NCBI GenBank assembly: GCA_020073005.1
Contig: JAIQFX010000015.1
Location: forward strand, 1 to 64,000
DNA length: 64,000 nucleotides
Direction of reading: 5' to 3'
From: Terriglobia bacterium
GTDB lineage: Bacteria; Acidobacteriota; Vicinamibacteria; Vicinamibacterales; CAVVIG01
The translations under genes and the position numbers were made by a program. Below, piece by piece: positions 44,259 to 50,822 of this stretch; the stretch's first letter is position 1, and each line of letters begins with the position of its first letter. The notes under the pieces are model-generated. The model saw only the letters and a list, made by a program, of their open reading frames with translations. It searched no databases and was not told the DNA's origin.

Positions 44259-45229
44259 AGGGGCTGAGGGCTGAGGGCAGAGGGCGAAGGGCGAGATTCC
44301 TGGCGGTGCTGCTTGCTTCGCTCGCGGCCGGTGTTGTGTCGGCGCGCGCGCCACGCGCGCTCGTCGAAGACGCCGCGCCGTACCGCCTGGTGCCGAACTG
44401 GGGACAGCTCAGCGCGCCGCTCGCGTGGGGCGAGACGCCGGCGATCACGCTCGCGCCCAACGGGCGCGTGTTCGCATTCACGCGCGCTGAGACGCCCGTC
44501 ATCGAAATGGACACGTCGGGCACGGTGCTGAAGACGTGGGGCGAGAAGATGTTCGTCTGGCCGCACGGCATGCGCGTCGATCGCAACGGATTCCTCTGGA
44601 TCACCGACGGCCGCGCGCGCAACGGCATGGGCCAGCAGGTCTTCAAGTACACGCTCGACGGCCGGCTCGTGATGACGCTGGGGACGAAGGGCGTCGCCGG
44701 CAACGGCCCCGATCAGTTCAACGGCGTGACCGACGTCGCGGTCGCGGCCAACGGCGATGTCTTCGTCTCCGACGGCCACGTCAATGCGCGGATCCTGAAG
44801 TTCTCGAAGGACGGGACGTTCATCAAGACGTGGGGGAAGAAGGGCACGGGCCCAGGCGAGTTCGACGTGCCGCACACGATTTTCTTCGACTCGCGCGGCC
44901 GGCTGTTCGTCGGCGATCGCTCGAACAAGCGGATTCAGATCTTCGATCAGGACGGGAACTTCATCGATCAGTGGACGCAGTTCGGATCGCCGAGCGGCAT
45001 CTTCATCGCGCCGGACGACACGCTCTACGTCGTCGACTACAACGACAAGATGGGGCTCTTCATCGGGAGCGCGAAGGACGGATCGATCAAGTACAAGAGC
45101 GAGCTCACGCTCGCCGAAGGCGTCACTGTCGGACCGGACGGATCGATCTACGTCGGCGAGACCGTACCGGGAAAGATTGGCGACCTCGTCACCGGCCACA
45201 CCGTCCGCAAGCTTGTGAAGCGCGACTAA
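44255..45229 (+). CDS. Exported NHL-type beta-propeller (peptidylglycine alpha-amidating lyase-like)
   Basis: 324 residues from ATG 44255. The n-region of the signal peptide (LRAEGRGRRAR) is encoded by a heptamer array. After the hydrophobic core LAVLLASLAAGVVSA comes a six-bladed propeller with NHL-like rungs (DRNGFLWITDGRARNGMGQQVFKYTLDGRL, ANGDVFVSDGHVNARILKFSKDG, RGRLFVGDRSNKRIQIFDQDG). This group resembles PAL lyase domains but catalytic activity is unproven. The stop codon is in the downstream CGACTAA array. Confidence 0.88.
   Translation: MKGLRAEGRGRRARFLAVLLASLAAGVVSARAPRALVEDAAPYRLVPNWGQLSAPLAWGETPAITLAPNGRVFAFTRAETPVIEMDTSGTVLKTWGEKMFVWPHGMRVDRNGFLWITDGRARNGMGQQVFKYTLDGRLVMTLGTKGVAGNGPDQFNGVTDVAVAANGDVFVSDGHVNARILKFSKDGTFIKTWGKKGTGPGEFDVPHTIFFDSRGRLFVGDRSNKRIQIFDQDGNFIDQWTQFGSPSGIFIAPDDTLYVVDYNDKMGLFIGSAKDGSIKYKSELTLAEGVTVGPDGSIYVGETVPGKIGDLVTGHTVRKLVKRD
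44261..44295. repeat. Heptamer array inside the signal-peptide coding region
   Basis: Five in-phase units: GGGCTGA, GGGCTGA, GGGCAGA, GGGCGAA, GGGCGAG. It starts at codon 3 of the NHL protein. Since 7 is not a multiple of 3 the reading frame rotates through the unit, giving the basic sequence GLRAEGRGRRAR, which suits a signal-peptide n-region. Confidence 0.88.
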
Positions 45230-45264
45230 CGACTAACGACTAACGACCAACGACCAACGACTAC
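45223..45264. repeat. CGACTAA/CGACCAA heptamer array between convergent genes
   Basis: Six in-phase units: CGACTAA x3, CGACCAA x2, CGACTAC. The first unit contains the TAA stop of the NHL gene, and the last contains the TAG stop (minus strand, 45261-45263) of the cupin gene. The family is the same as at 21144 and 47989. Confidence 0.9.
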
Positions 45265-45713
45265 TTCTCTTCCCATCGCACTTCGAGGTACGTGATCGAG
45301 GCGCCGTCGAGATTCTTGTACCAGTGCGGCATGCCGGACGGCACGAGAATCACGTCGCCCTTCGCGACGTGACGGCTGACGCCGTTCTGAATCGTCGCGC
45401 CGCCGGCACCGCGTCCGCCGCCCGTCGGTCGCACGATCGTGCCGCCGGTCACGAGCGTTCCTGATCCCTCGATGATGTGGTGCAGCTCGGCGAAGCCCTC
45501 GTGCGCGACCGCGCCCGCGGCTTTCGTCCGCTTGACGATGTTGATGCGGTGGCGGTCGCTGTTCTGGACCTCCGACGTCAGCATGTCGGGCGTCGCGGCC
45601 CCTGCCTTGAGGGCCGTGAACAGCTGCGTTTCGGTCTTGGAGACCGCGGCGGGCGGGTCGGCGGCGGCGGCCAGGGAGGCCATGGCAATGAACATGTAAA
45701 GAATGGTTCGCAT
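45261..45713 (-). CDS. Exported cupin-domain protein
   Basis: 150 residues with a short signal peptide (TILYMFIAMASLAAA). Cupin motifs: GFAELHHIIEGSGTLVTGG (metal-ligand His pair and Glu) and VAKGDVILVPSGMPHWYKNL with the second-motif His. A Gly/Arg-rich loop (TGGGRGAGG) links them. Small single cupins of this type may be isomerases or sugar-binding proteins; the role is unknown. Confidence 0.88.
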   Translation of the reverse strand: MRTILYMFIAMASLAAAADPPAAVSKTETQLFTALKAGAATPDMLTSEVQNSDRHRINIVKRTKAAGAVAHEGFAELHHIIEGSGTLVTGGTIVRPTGGGRGAGGATIQNGVSRHVAKGDVILVPSGMPHWYKNLDGASITYLEVRWEEK

Positions 45714-45749
45714 GGCGGGGGAGTATACGCTCGGCCGGGAGAAATGTCG

Positions 45750-45772
45750 TAGCGCGAGGCTTCAGCCGAGCG
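45750..45772. repeat. REP-like palindrome, TAGCGC-GAGGCTTCAGCC type
   Basis: TAGCGCGAGGCTTCAGCCGA followed by GCG contains the stem GGCT-TC-AGCC. It is nearly identical (one change) to 61609-61631 and related, in opposite orientation, to the palindrome at 45819-45840. It lies in the 81-bp gap between the cupin and the cytochrome/monooxygenase gene. Confidence 0.72.
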
Positions 45773-45794
45773 ATAATTCCCCGCGGAGGGTGGT

Positions 45795-47099
45795 ATGGAC
45801 GCTCTGCATGTTGCGCGGGCAGGCCTGAAGGCCTGCGCTACCAGTCTTGGCGTGGTGCTCGTCGTGGGGACGGCGCCCGCGGCGCAATCGCCCGGTCAGC
45901 CGGGGGTGACGTTCACCAAGGACGTCGCGCCCATCTTCCAGAAATCCTGTCAGAACTGCCATCGGCCCGGCTCGATCGCGCCGATGTCGCTCATCAACTA
46001 CGAAGACGCGCGGCCCTGGGCGCGCTCGATCAAAACGCGCGTCGAGATGCGGCAGATGCCGCCGTGGCACGTCGATCGCACGGTCGGCATTCGCCGGTTC
46101 AAAGACGATCCGTCGCTGAGCGACAAGGAGATCGCCACGCTCAGCGCGTGGGTGGACGCCGGCGCGCCGCGCGGCAATCCCGCCGACATGCCGCCGCCGC
46201 GCGTGTTCGAGGACGCCGATCGCTGGCACATCGGCAAGCCCGATCTGATCGTCGCGATGCCGAAAGAGTTCGTCGTCAAGCCGGAAGCCGCCGACTGGTG
46301 GGGCATCTTCACCGCGGATTCAGGATTGAAGGAAGACCGCTACATCAAAGCTGTCGAAGCGAAGCCGTCCCCCGGCGCGCGTCGTGTCGTGCACCATTCG
46401 GTCGAGTCGCTCGTCTACGACGATGGCACGAGCGGCGGCGGGACGCTGGTGGAATACGCGGTCGGCAAGAACGGCGACATCTTTCCCGAAGGCTCGGGCA
46501 AGCTGATGAAGGCCGGCGCCAAGGTCCGCTTCAACATGCACTATCACGCGGTCGGCGAGCCGATCACGGATCGCACGGAGGTCGGCATCGTCTTTTATCC
46601 GAAGGGCGTCGTGCCGAAGCACGTCATCACGACGATCCTCTCGCCGAATCAGGACGATCTCGACATTCCCGCCGGCGCGGACAACGTGCGGAGCGACGCC
46701 TACTTCAAGATGGACAAGCCGTCGCACCTCGTCGGTTTCATGCCGCACATGCACAACCGCGGCAAGCGTCAGTGCCTCGAGGCGATCTATCCCGACATGC
46801 ACGTCGAGCAGCTGAACTGCGTGAACTACGACTTCAACTGGCAGATCGTCTACAACTACGCGGACGACGTCGCGCCGCTGCTGCCGGCGGGGACGATCAT
46901 GCACGTCATCAGCTGGCACGACAATTCGGCCGCCAACAAGTACAATCCGGACCCGCGCAACTGGGTCGGCTTCGGCAACCGCACGACCGACGACATGTCG
47001 CGGCACTGGCTCACGTTCTATCCGATGACCGACGAGGAGTTCAAAGCCGAGGTCGCGGAGCGCAAGGCCAGGAGCAAGACCAGTACCGCGGCGCAGTGA
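45795..47099 (+). CDS. Exported cytochrome c fused to a copper type II monooxygenase-like domain
   Basis: 434 residues from ATG 45795, with GGAGGG upstream. N-terminal haem-binding segment KSCQNCHRPGSIAPM at about residues 52-66, followed by a large domain with His clusters resembling ascorbate-dependent copper type II monooxygenases (RRVVHHSVESLVYDD, VRFNMHYHAVGEP, GFMPHMHNRGKRQ, TIMHVISWHDNS). This fused layout recurs in Acidobacteriota and Planctomycetes, with unknown substrates. The signal-peptide start (ARAGLKACATS) is encoded by a REP-like palindrome. Confidence 0.85.
   Translation: MDALHVARAGLKACATSLGVVLVVGTAPAAQSPGQPGVTFTKDVAPIFQKSCQNCHRPGSIAPMSLINYEDARPWARSIKTRVEMRQMPPWHVDRTVGIRRFKDDPSLSDKEIATLSAWVDAGAPRGNPADMPPPRVFEDADRWHIGKPDLIVAMPKEFVVKPEAADWWGIFTADSGLKEDRYIKAVEAKPSPGARRVVHHSVESLVYDDGTSGGGTLVEYAVGKNGDIFPEGSGKLMKAGAKVRFNMHYHAVGEPITDRTEVGIVFYPKGVVPKHVITTILSPNQDDLDIPAGADNVRSDAYFKMDKPSHLVGFMPHMHNRGKRQCLEAIYPDMHVEQLNCVNYDFNWQIVYNYADDVAPLLPAGTIMHVISWHDNSAANKYNPDPRNWVGFGNRTTDDMSRHWLTFYPMTDEEFKAEVAERKARSKTSTAAQ
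45819..45840. repeat. REP-like palindrome recruited into an N-terminus
   Basis: GCAGGCCT-GA-AGGCCTGC followed by GCTA: a perfect 8-bp palindrome. On the minus strand it reads TAGCGCAGGCCTTCAGGCCT, the same architecture as 45750-45772. It encodes AGLKACAT at residues 9-16 of the cytochrome/monooxygenase protein. Confidence 0.72.
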
Positions 47100-47107
47100 C
47101 GAAGAAG

Positions 47108-47977
47108 ATGAACCACGGAGGACACAGAGGACACGGAGGAAGAAACAGTTTGGTTTCTGTCCTCCTTTCCTCCGTGTCCTCCGTGGTACTACTCTTCGTC
47201 GCGGCCCCTGCGTTCTCTCAGATTCGCTACGCCACGGGTCAGGACGTCGTCCCCGTCTTTGAAGGCTGGGAGCGCAACGCCGACGGCAGCTTCACCTTTG
47301 TCTTCGGCTACATGAACCGCAACTACGAGGAGGAAGTCGACATTCCGGTCGGTCCGGACAACTTCCTCGAACCGGGCGGCGTCGATCAGCGTCAGCCCGC
47401 GCATTTCTACACGCGGCGCCAGCAGTACGTTTTCAAAGTGCGCGTGCCGAAGGACTGGGGCAAGAAGGATCTGGTCTGGACGCTGACATCCCACGGCAAG
47501 ACGGAACACGCCTACGCCACGCTGCTGCCGACGTGGGAAATCGACGTCGGCACGTACCAGCAGAACCGCGGCGGACCAGGTGAGCTCGGCGAAGACGACG
47601 ACGCGCCGTCGATCCGGGTCGAAGGCGCGGCGCAGCGGACGATCTCCGCGGGATCATCGCTGACGCTCGACGCGTTCGTGATCGACGACGGCAAGCCGTC
47701 CAATCGTCCGAGCCAGAGCGGATCGAGCGCGCGCGTCGAAGGGCCGCTGACGCAGGCCGTCGTGCGGCTCGATCGCGGCGTCCGCCTCGGCGTGATCTGG
47801 GTGGTCTATCGCGGCGACGCGAAAGCCGTCACGTTCGAGCCGCGCAAGATCCCGGTGACCGACGGCAAGGCGTCGACCACGGTAAAGTTCAGCGCGCCCG
47901 GCACGTACGTCCTCCGCGCGTACGCCGACGATGGGATTCTGGTGTCGGCCGCGGACGTGACGGTGACCGTGAAGTAA
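47108..47977 (+). CDS. Exported hypothetical protein whose signal peptide is built from tandem repeats
   Basis: 289 residues from ATG 47108; a GTG at 47096 overlapping the upstream stop (GTGA) would add four residues. The first 30 residues (NHGGHRGHGGR, then SVLLSSVSSVVLLF) come from both arms of an inverted repeat array and form a workable signal peptide, cleavage near AAPAFS. The mature part has an FEGWERNADGSFTFVFGYMNRNYEEEVDIPVGPDN beta domain, then GPGELGEDDDAPSI and an Ig-like C-terminus (APGTYVLRAYADDGILVSAADVTVTV). Function unknown; probably partner of the upstream protein. Confidence 0.85.
   Translation: MNHGGHRGHGGRNSLVSVLLSSVSSVVLLFVAAPAFSQIRYATGQDVVPVFEGWERNADGSFTFVFGYMNRNYEEEVDIPVGPDNFLEPGGVDQRQPAHFYTRRQQYVFKVRVPKDWGKKDLVWTLTSHGKTEHAYATLLPTWEIDVGTYQQNRGGPGELGEDDDAPSIRVEGAAQRTISAGSSLTLDAFVIDDGKPSNRPSQSGSSARVEGPLTQAVVRLDRGVRLGVIWVVYRGDAKAVTFEPRKIPVTDGKASTTVKFSAPGTYVLRAYADDGILVSAADVTVTVK
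47112..47188. repeat. CCACGGAGGACAC-type inverted repeat array within coding sequence
   Basis: ACCACGGAGGACACAGAGGA, CACGGAGGA and AGAAACAG on the left are mirrored by CTGTCCTCCTTTCCTCC and GTGTCCTCCGTGGT on the right, around 47149-47156. The left arm encodes the n-region and the right arm the hydrophobic core of the signal peptide. Confidence 0.88.
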
Positions 47978-47988
47978 GAATAATCCAA

Positions 47989-48037
47989 CGACCAACGACC
48001 AACGACCAACGACCAACGACTACCGACTACCGACTAC
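47989..48037. repeat. CGACCAA/CGACTAC heptamer array
   Basis: Seven in-phase units: CGACCAA x4 (47989-48016) and CGACTAC x3 (48017-48037). The array ends one base before the GTG start of the methyltransferase gene, so no Shine-Dalgarno sequence is present. Same family as 21144 and 45223. Confidence 0.9.
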
Positions 48038-48038
48038 T

Positions 48039-48890
48039 GTGGAACCCCTGATTCGCGACATCTCCGACACCGCCCGCTGGGTTGCCGTCTACCGCGCGCG
48101 GGAGACCGATCGCCCTGACGCCGCGTTCCGCGATCCGTTTGCGCGGAAGCTCGCCGGCGAGCGCGGCGAACGGATCGCCGCGGCGCTGCCGTTTCTCGAG
48201 GAGAACGCGTGGTCGTGGACCGCGCGCACGTATCTGGTCGACAAGTACATCACCAGCGGCGTGGCCAGCGGCGGCGTCGATCAGGTCGTCAATCTCGCGG
48301 CCGGCCTCGACGCGCGGCCGTACCGCATGGATCTGCCGTCCACGCTGCGCTGGGTCGAAGTCGATCTGCCGGACATCCTCGACTACAAGGAAGCGATCCT
48401 TGCGGATGCGACGCCACGGTGCGCGCTCGAGCGCGTGCGGCTGGACCTGTCGAACGAGGACGCGCGCCGCGGACTGTTCCAGCGGCTCGGCGCGCGCTCG
48501 ACTCACACGCTCGTGATCGCCGAAGGCCTGCTGATGTACCTGATGCGGGACGATGTCCGGCAGCTTGCGCGCGATCTCGCGGCGGTGCCGAGCTTCCGCC
48601 ACTGGGTCGTCGACATCTGTTCGCCCGGCCTGCTGGCCATGATGATGGAAAAGATGGGCGACCTGGTGCGCGAGGCGGGCGCGCCCTACCTCTTCGCGCC
48701 GCCGGAAGGTCCCGCGTTCTTCGAGCAGGGCGGCTGGAAGCCGATCGACGTGCGGTCGCTGCTCAAAACGGCGCGACGGCTGGACCGGCTGCCGCTGTTC
48801 CTGAAGATGATCGCGATGCTGCCGGAGTCCAACGGCTCGCAAGGATCCCGTCCGTGGGCCGCCGTGTGTTTGCTCGAGCGACAGGCGTAG
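48039..48890 (+). CDS. Class I SAM-dependent methyltransferase (leucine carboxyl methyltransferase/TIGR00027 type)
   Basis: 283 residues from GTG 48039. Family features: DTARWVAVYRARETDRPDAAFRDPFARKLAG, WTARTYLVDKYI, the SAM-binding VVNLAAGLDARPYRMDLP and the VEVDLPDILDYK acidic strand, VIAEGLLMYL. Related enzymes methylate carboxyl groups or polyketide intermediates; the target here is unknown. The 3' end overlaps the convergent gene by 128 nt. Confidence 0.9.
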   Translation: MEPLIRDISDTARWVAVYRARETDRPDAAFRDPFARKLAGERGERIAAALPFLEENAWSWTARTYLVDKYITSGVASGGVDQVVNLAAGLDARPYRMDLPSTLRWVEVDLPDILDYKEAILADATPRCALERVRLDLSNEDARRGLFQRLGARSTHTLVIAEGLLMYLMRDDVRQLARDLAAVPSFRHWVVDICSPGLLAMMMEKMGDLVREAGAPYLFAPPEGPAFFEQGGWKPIDVRSLLKTARRLDRLPLFLKMIAMLPESNGSQGSRPWAAVCLLERQA

Positions 48891-50298
48891 CGCGCTCGAG
48901 CCTGGCATAGAGCGCGAGCGTCGGGTGGTGCGAGTCCTCGAGCGCGGCGAGGATCTCGCGGCGGTCGGATCCGTGGGCCATCTCCAGCAGGCGAGTCAGC
49001 ATCGCGAACCACAGCGTGCGCCGGTCGCGGTCGACGTTGGCGCGGCGCAGGAACTCCACGAACGTTCGCACCGCCTGCATGCGAAGCGGCCCGGGCGGGT
49101 CGAGATCGATCAGTCCGGTGAACAGCACCGCCTTCTGGTAGAAGAAGTCGCGTTCCGGTTCGCGCGCCCCGCTCCAGTGGTCGATGTCCAGCAGCAGTTG
49201 TTCCGCGTCGTGCTTCCACTCGGAGGTCTGCCGCTCCTTCAGCGGGCGCGGGAGCTTCCCCGATCCGCGCAGCGCGAACTCCTGCGCGTAGAGTCGCGCG
49301 GCTTCCGGCGTCTGCCAGTAGAGATCCAGCGGCGCCGCGCCGAGCAGGATCGGCGCGCGGAGGTTCGCGTCCGCGATCGCCGACACGTCCCTGTCCGCGC
49401 CGATCCGCTTGAGCGTCGCGTTGAACGCGGAGGGAATCGTCGGCTCGCTCGCGCTGTCGGCGCAGCGCGGCTTCTGGAGCTGCGCGAGCAGGTAGTCGCG
49501 CGCCGCGTCCATGAGGTACCAGTTGGGCACGCCGAGCCCGCGGTCGGCGACCTGGAGATCGGCTATCCGCGACAGGATGTCGAGGCTCGCCGAGGAGAAG
49601 CCGCGGGCGTCCGCGCTGCTGCCTTCGAGGATCAGCCGGAGCTCGCCTTCGAGGTACGCGGCCTCGTCCCTGCCCGCGCGGAACCGATGCACGGCCCGCA
49701 CGACGGACGGCATCTCACTCGGCAAGTGCGCCCGCCAGAGGTACAGCTCGAGGAAGTTCAGCGCGTTGGCCCGGTTGCCGCCGAACGTCGTGCGCGCGAG
49801 CTGGCTCAGCGTGCTGTAGTACTCCTCGACCGCGGGCACGAGCGGGTTCGCGCACGTGCCGGGCGCGAGCCCCAGCTCGATCCACTCGAAGAGCTCGCGC
49901 GCGTGACTCGCGTCGACGTACAGCATCAGCTGGACGACCCGGATCTGGAGCGACACGCGCGTCAGCGCCGTGTCCGACGCCTGGCGATCGGCGCCCTGAC
50001 GGCTGTCCGCCGGAATCGACTGCGTCGTCGTGCGGCGGTACTGCTCCTGCGCGCCGTACGCGCGCATGAACGCCTCGTCCAGCAGGTAGCGCTGCCACTC
50101 CTTGTCCGTGACGCGGCCGGAGCCGGCGATGCGCAACAAGGCGTCGGCGGAGAACTCGGGAGGGACGCCGTTCGCGTCCATGGCCAGCAGGCGGAGGTCG
50201 GCGTCGCGGTCGGGGCGGCCCTGGGCGGCGACATGAAGCCCGGCGGCCAGGACACCGGCCGCGCACGCGAAGGCGAGAGGCAGTCGCGCTCGTCGCAT
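48763..50298 (-). CDS. Large exported hypothetical protein
   Basis: 511 residues with a signal peptide (LPLAFACAAGVLAAGLHVAAQ). The rest is mostly alpha-helical, with LRLLAMDANGVPPEFSADALLRIA, RVVQLMLYVDASHARELFEWIELGLAPG and AVRTFVEFLRRANVDRDRRTLWFAMLTRLLEMAHG suggesting helical hairpins of TPR-like type. No family recognised. The last 43 residues lie antisense to the methyltransferase gene and are probably a poorly constrained tail. Confidence 0.75.
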   Translation of the reverse strand: MRRARLPLAFACAAGVLAAGLHVAAQGRPDRDADLRLLAMDANGVPPEFSADALLRIAGSGRVTDKEWQRYLLDEAFMRAYGAQEQYRRTTTQSIPADSRQGADRQASDTALTRVSLQIRVVQLMLYVDASHARELFEWIELGLAPGTCANPLVPAVEEYYSTLSQLARTTFGGNRANALNFLELYLWRAHLPSEMPSVVRAVHRFRAGRDEAAYLEGELRLILEGSSADARGFSSASLDILSRIADLQVADRGLGVPNWYLMDAARDYLLAQLQKPRCADSASEPTIPSAFNATLKRIGADRDVSAIADANLRAPILLGAAPLDLYWQTPEAARLYAQEFALRGSGKLPRPLKERQTSEWKHDAEQLLLDIDHWSGAREPERDFFYQKAVLFTGLIDLDPPGPLRMQAVRTFVEFLRRANVDRDRRTLWFAMLTRLLEMAHGSDRREILAALEDSHHPTLALYARLERATPVARANTRRPTDGILASRWTPAASRSSSGTAAAGPAVAPF

Positions 50299-50340
50299 CA
50301 GGACCTTACGACGCTGAAGAAGAGTGGTTGGCTGGGGTGA

Positions 50341-50691
50341 TTATACGCGAGGGCCGGTCTCGAGGTCGGTGATGCGGCGTTCGTGATTGTCCACGATGTA
50401 CAGGAGATCCCGGCGTAATTCGCGTATTTGATCCACCGTTTCGTGATGCAGCGCCAGCATCATGCGGCGAAGGCCGTTGAGCTCGTCCTTCGTGGCGAGC
50501 GCCTTCAGGTCGTCCTTTGTGGCGAAGCGCTTCAGGTCGTCCTTCGTGGCGAAGCGCTTCAGGTCGTCCTTCGTCGCGAAACGCTGAAGCTCGCGCTTCA
50601 GCTCGCGCCGGAATCCGCGCTTCGTCAGGAAGCGCCGGTCCATGTATCGCTTGAGGCCGTCGACGGTCATGGGTTCGGGGAAGCGCATCAT
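50341..50691 (-). CDS. Coiled-coil protein with 9-residue ATKDDL repeats
   Basis: 116 residues. Three and a half perfect copies of RFATKDDLK (period 9 residues) are preceded by a basic segment (RRFLTKRGFRRELKREL) and followed by LRRMMLALHHETVDQIRELRRDLLYIVDNHERRI, a heptad-like amphipathic helix. No signal peptide. Such KDDL-repeat proteins occur sporadically in many bacteria without known role. The 27-nt DNA repeat keeps the frame and can change in number by slippage. Confidence 0.7.
   Translation of the reverse strand: MMRFPEPMTVDGLKRYMDRRFLTKRGFRRELKRELQRFATKDDLKRFATKDDLKRFATKDDLKALATKDELNGLRRMMLALHHETVDQIRELRRDLLYIVDNHERRITDLETGPRV
50482..50585. repeat. 27-nt tandem repeat within coding sequence
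   Basis: About three and a half copies of a unit containing GCGAAGCGCTTCAGGTCGTC, nearly identical at DNA level. Encodes the RFATKDDLK repeats of the coiled-coil protein. High DNA identity implies recent expansion or ongoing gene conversion. Confidence 0.85.
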
Positions 50692-50754
50692 AGCATCGTC
50701 CGCATTGCGAAGACGATGCCGTACACGCGGATCGAGAAATCAGGCGGGATTCGC

Positions 50755-50810
50755 GTTGATCCCTCGATCAACTGCGGTCGAAGGGCGCAGAATCTGACGT
50801 CTGCGCCTTC
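50755..50810. other. Two stem-loops between the RND gene end and the coiled-coil gene start
   Basis: GTTGATC-CCTC-GATCAAC (50755-50772) is a perfect 7-bp inverted repeat. GAAGGGCGCAGA (50780-50791) and TCTGCGCCTTC (50800-50810) pair with one bulge. They are past the stop of the RND pump gene on the minus strand and upstream of the coiled-coil gene. They may end the efflux transcript or act as an operator; no U-tract is seen. Confidence 0.45.
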
Positions 50811-50822
50811 CGAGAGTTGGCG

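Noticed and set aside
50482-50585. Possible CRISPR-like array because of regular 27-nt repeats
   Set aside because: The repeats are directly tandem with no unique spacers, stay in frame, and encode a clear RFATKDDLK protein repeat.
50755-50772. FNR-type box from TTGATC...GATCAA
   Set aside because: The TTGAT and ATCAA halves are separated by 6 nt instead of the 4 nt needed, and the site lies at the 3' side of the RND gene; described only as a stem-loop.
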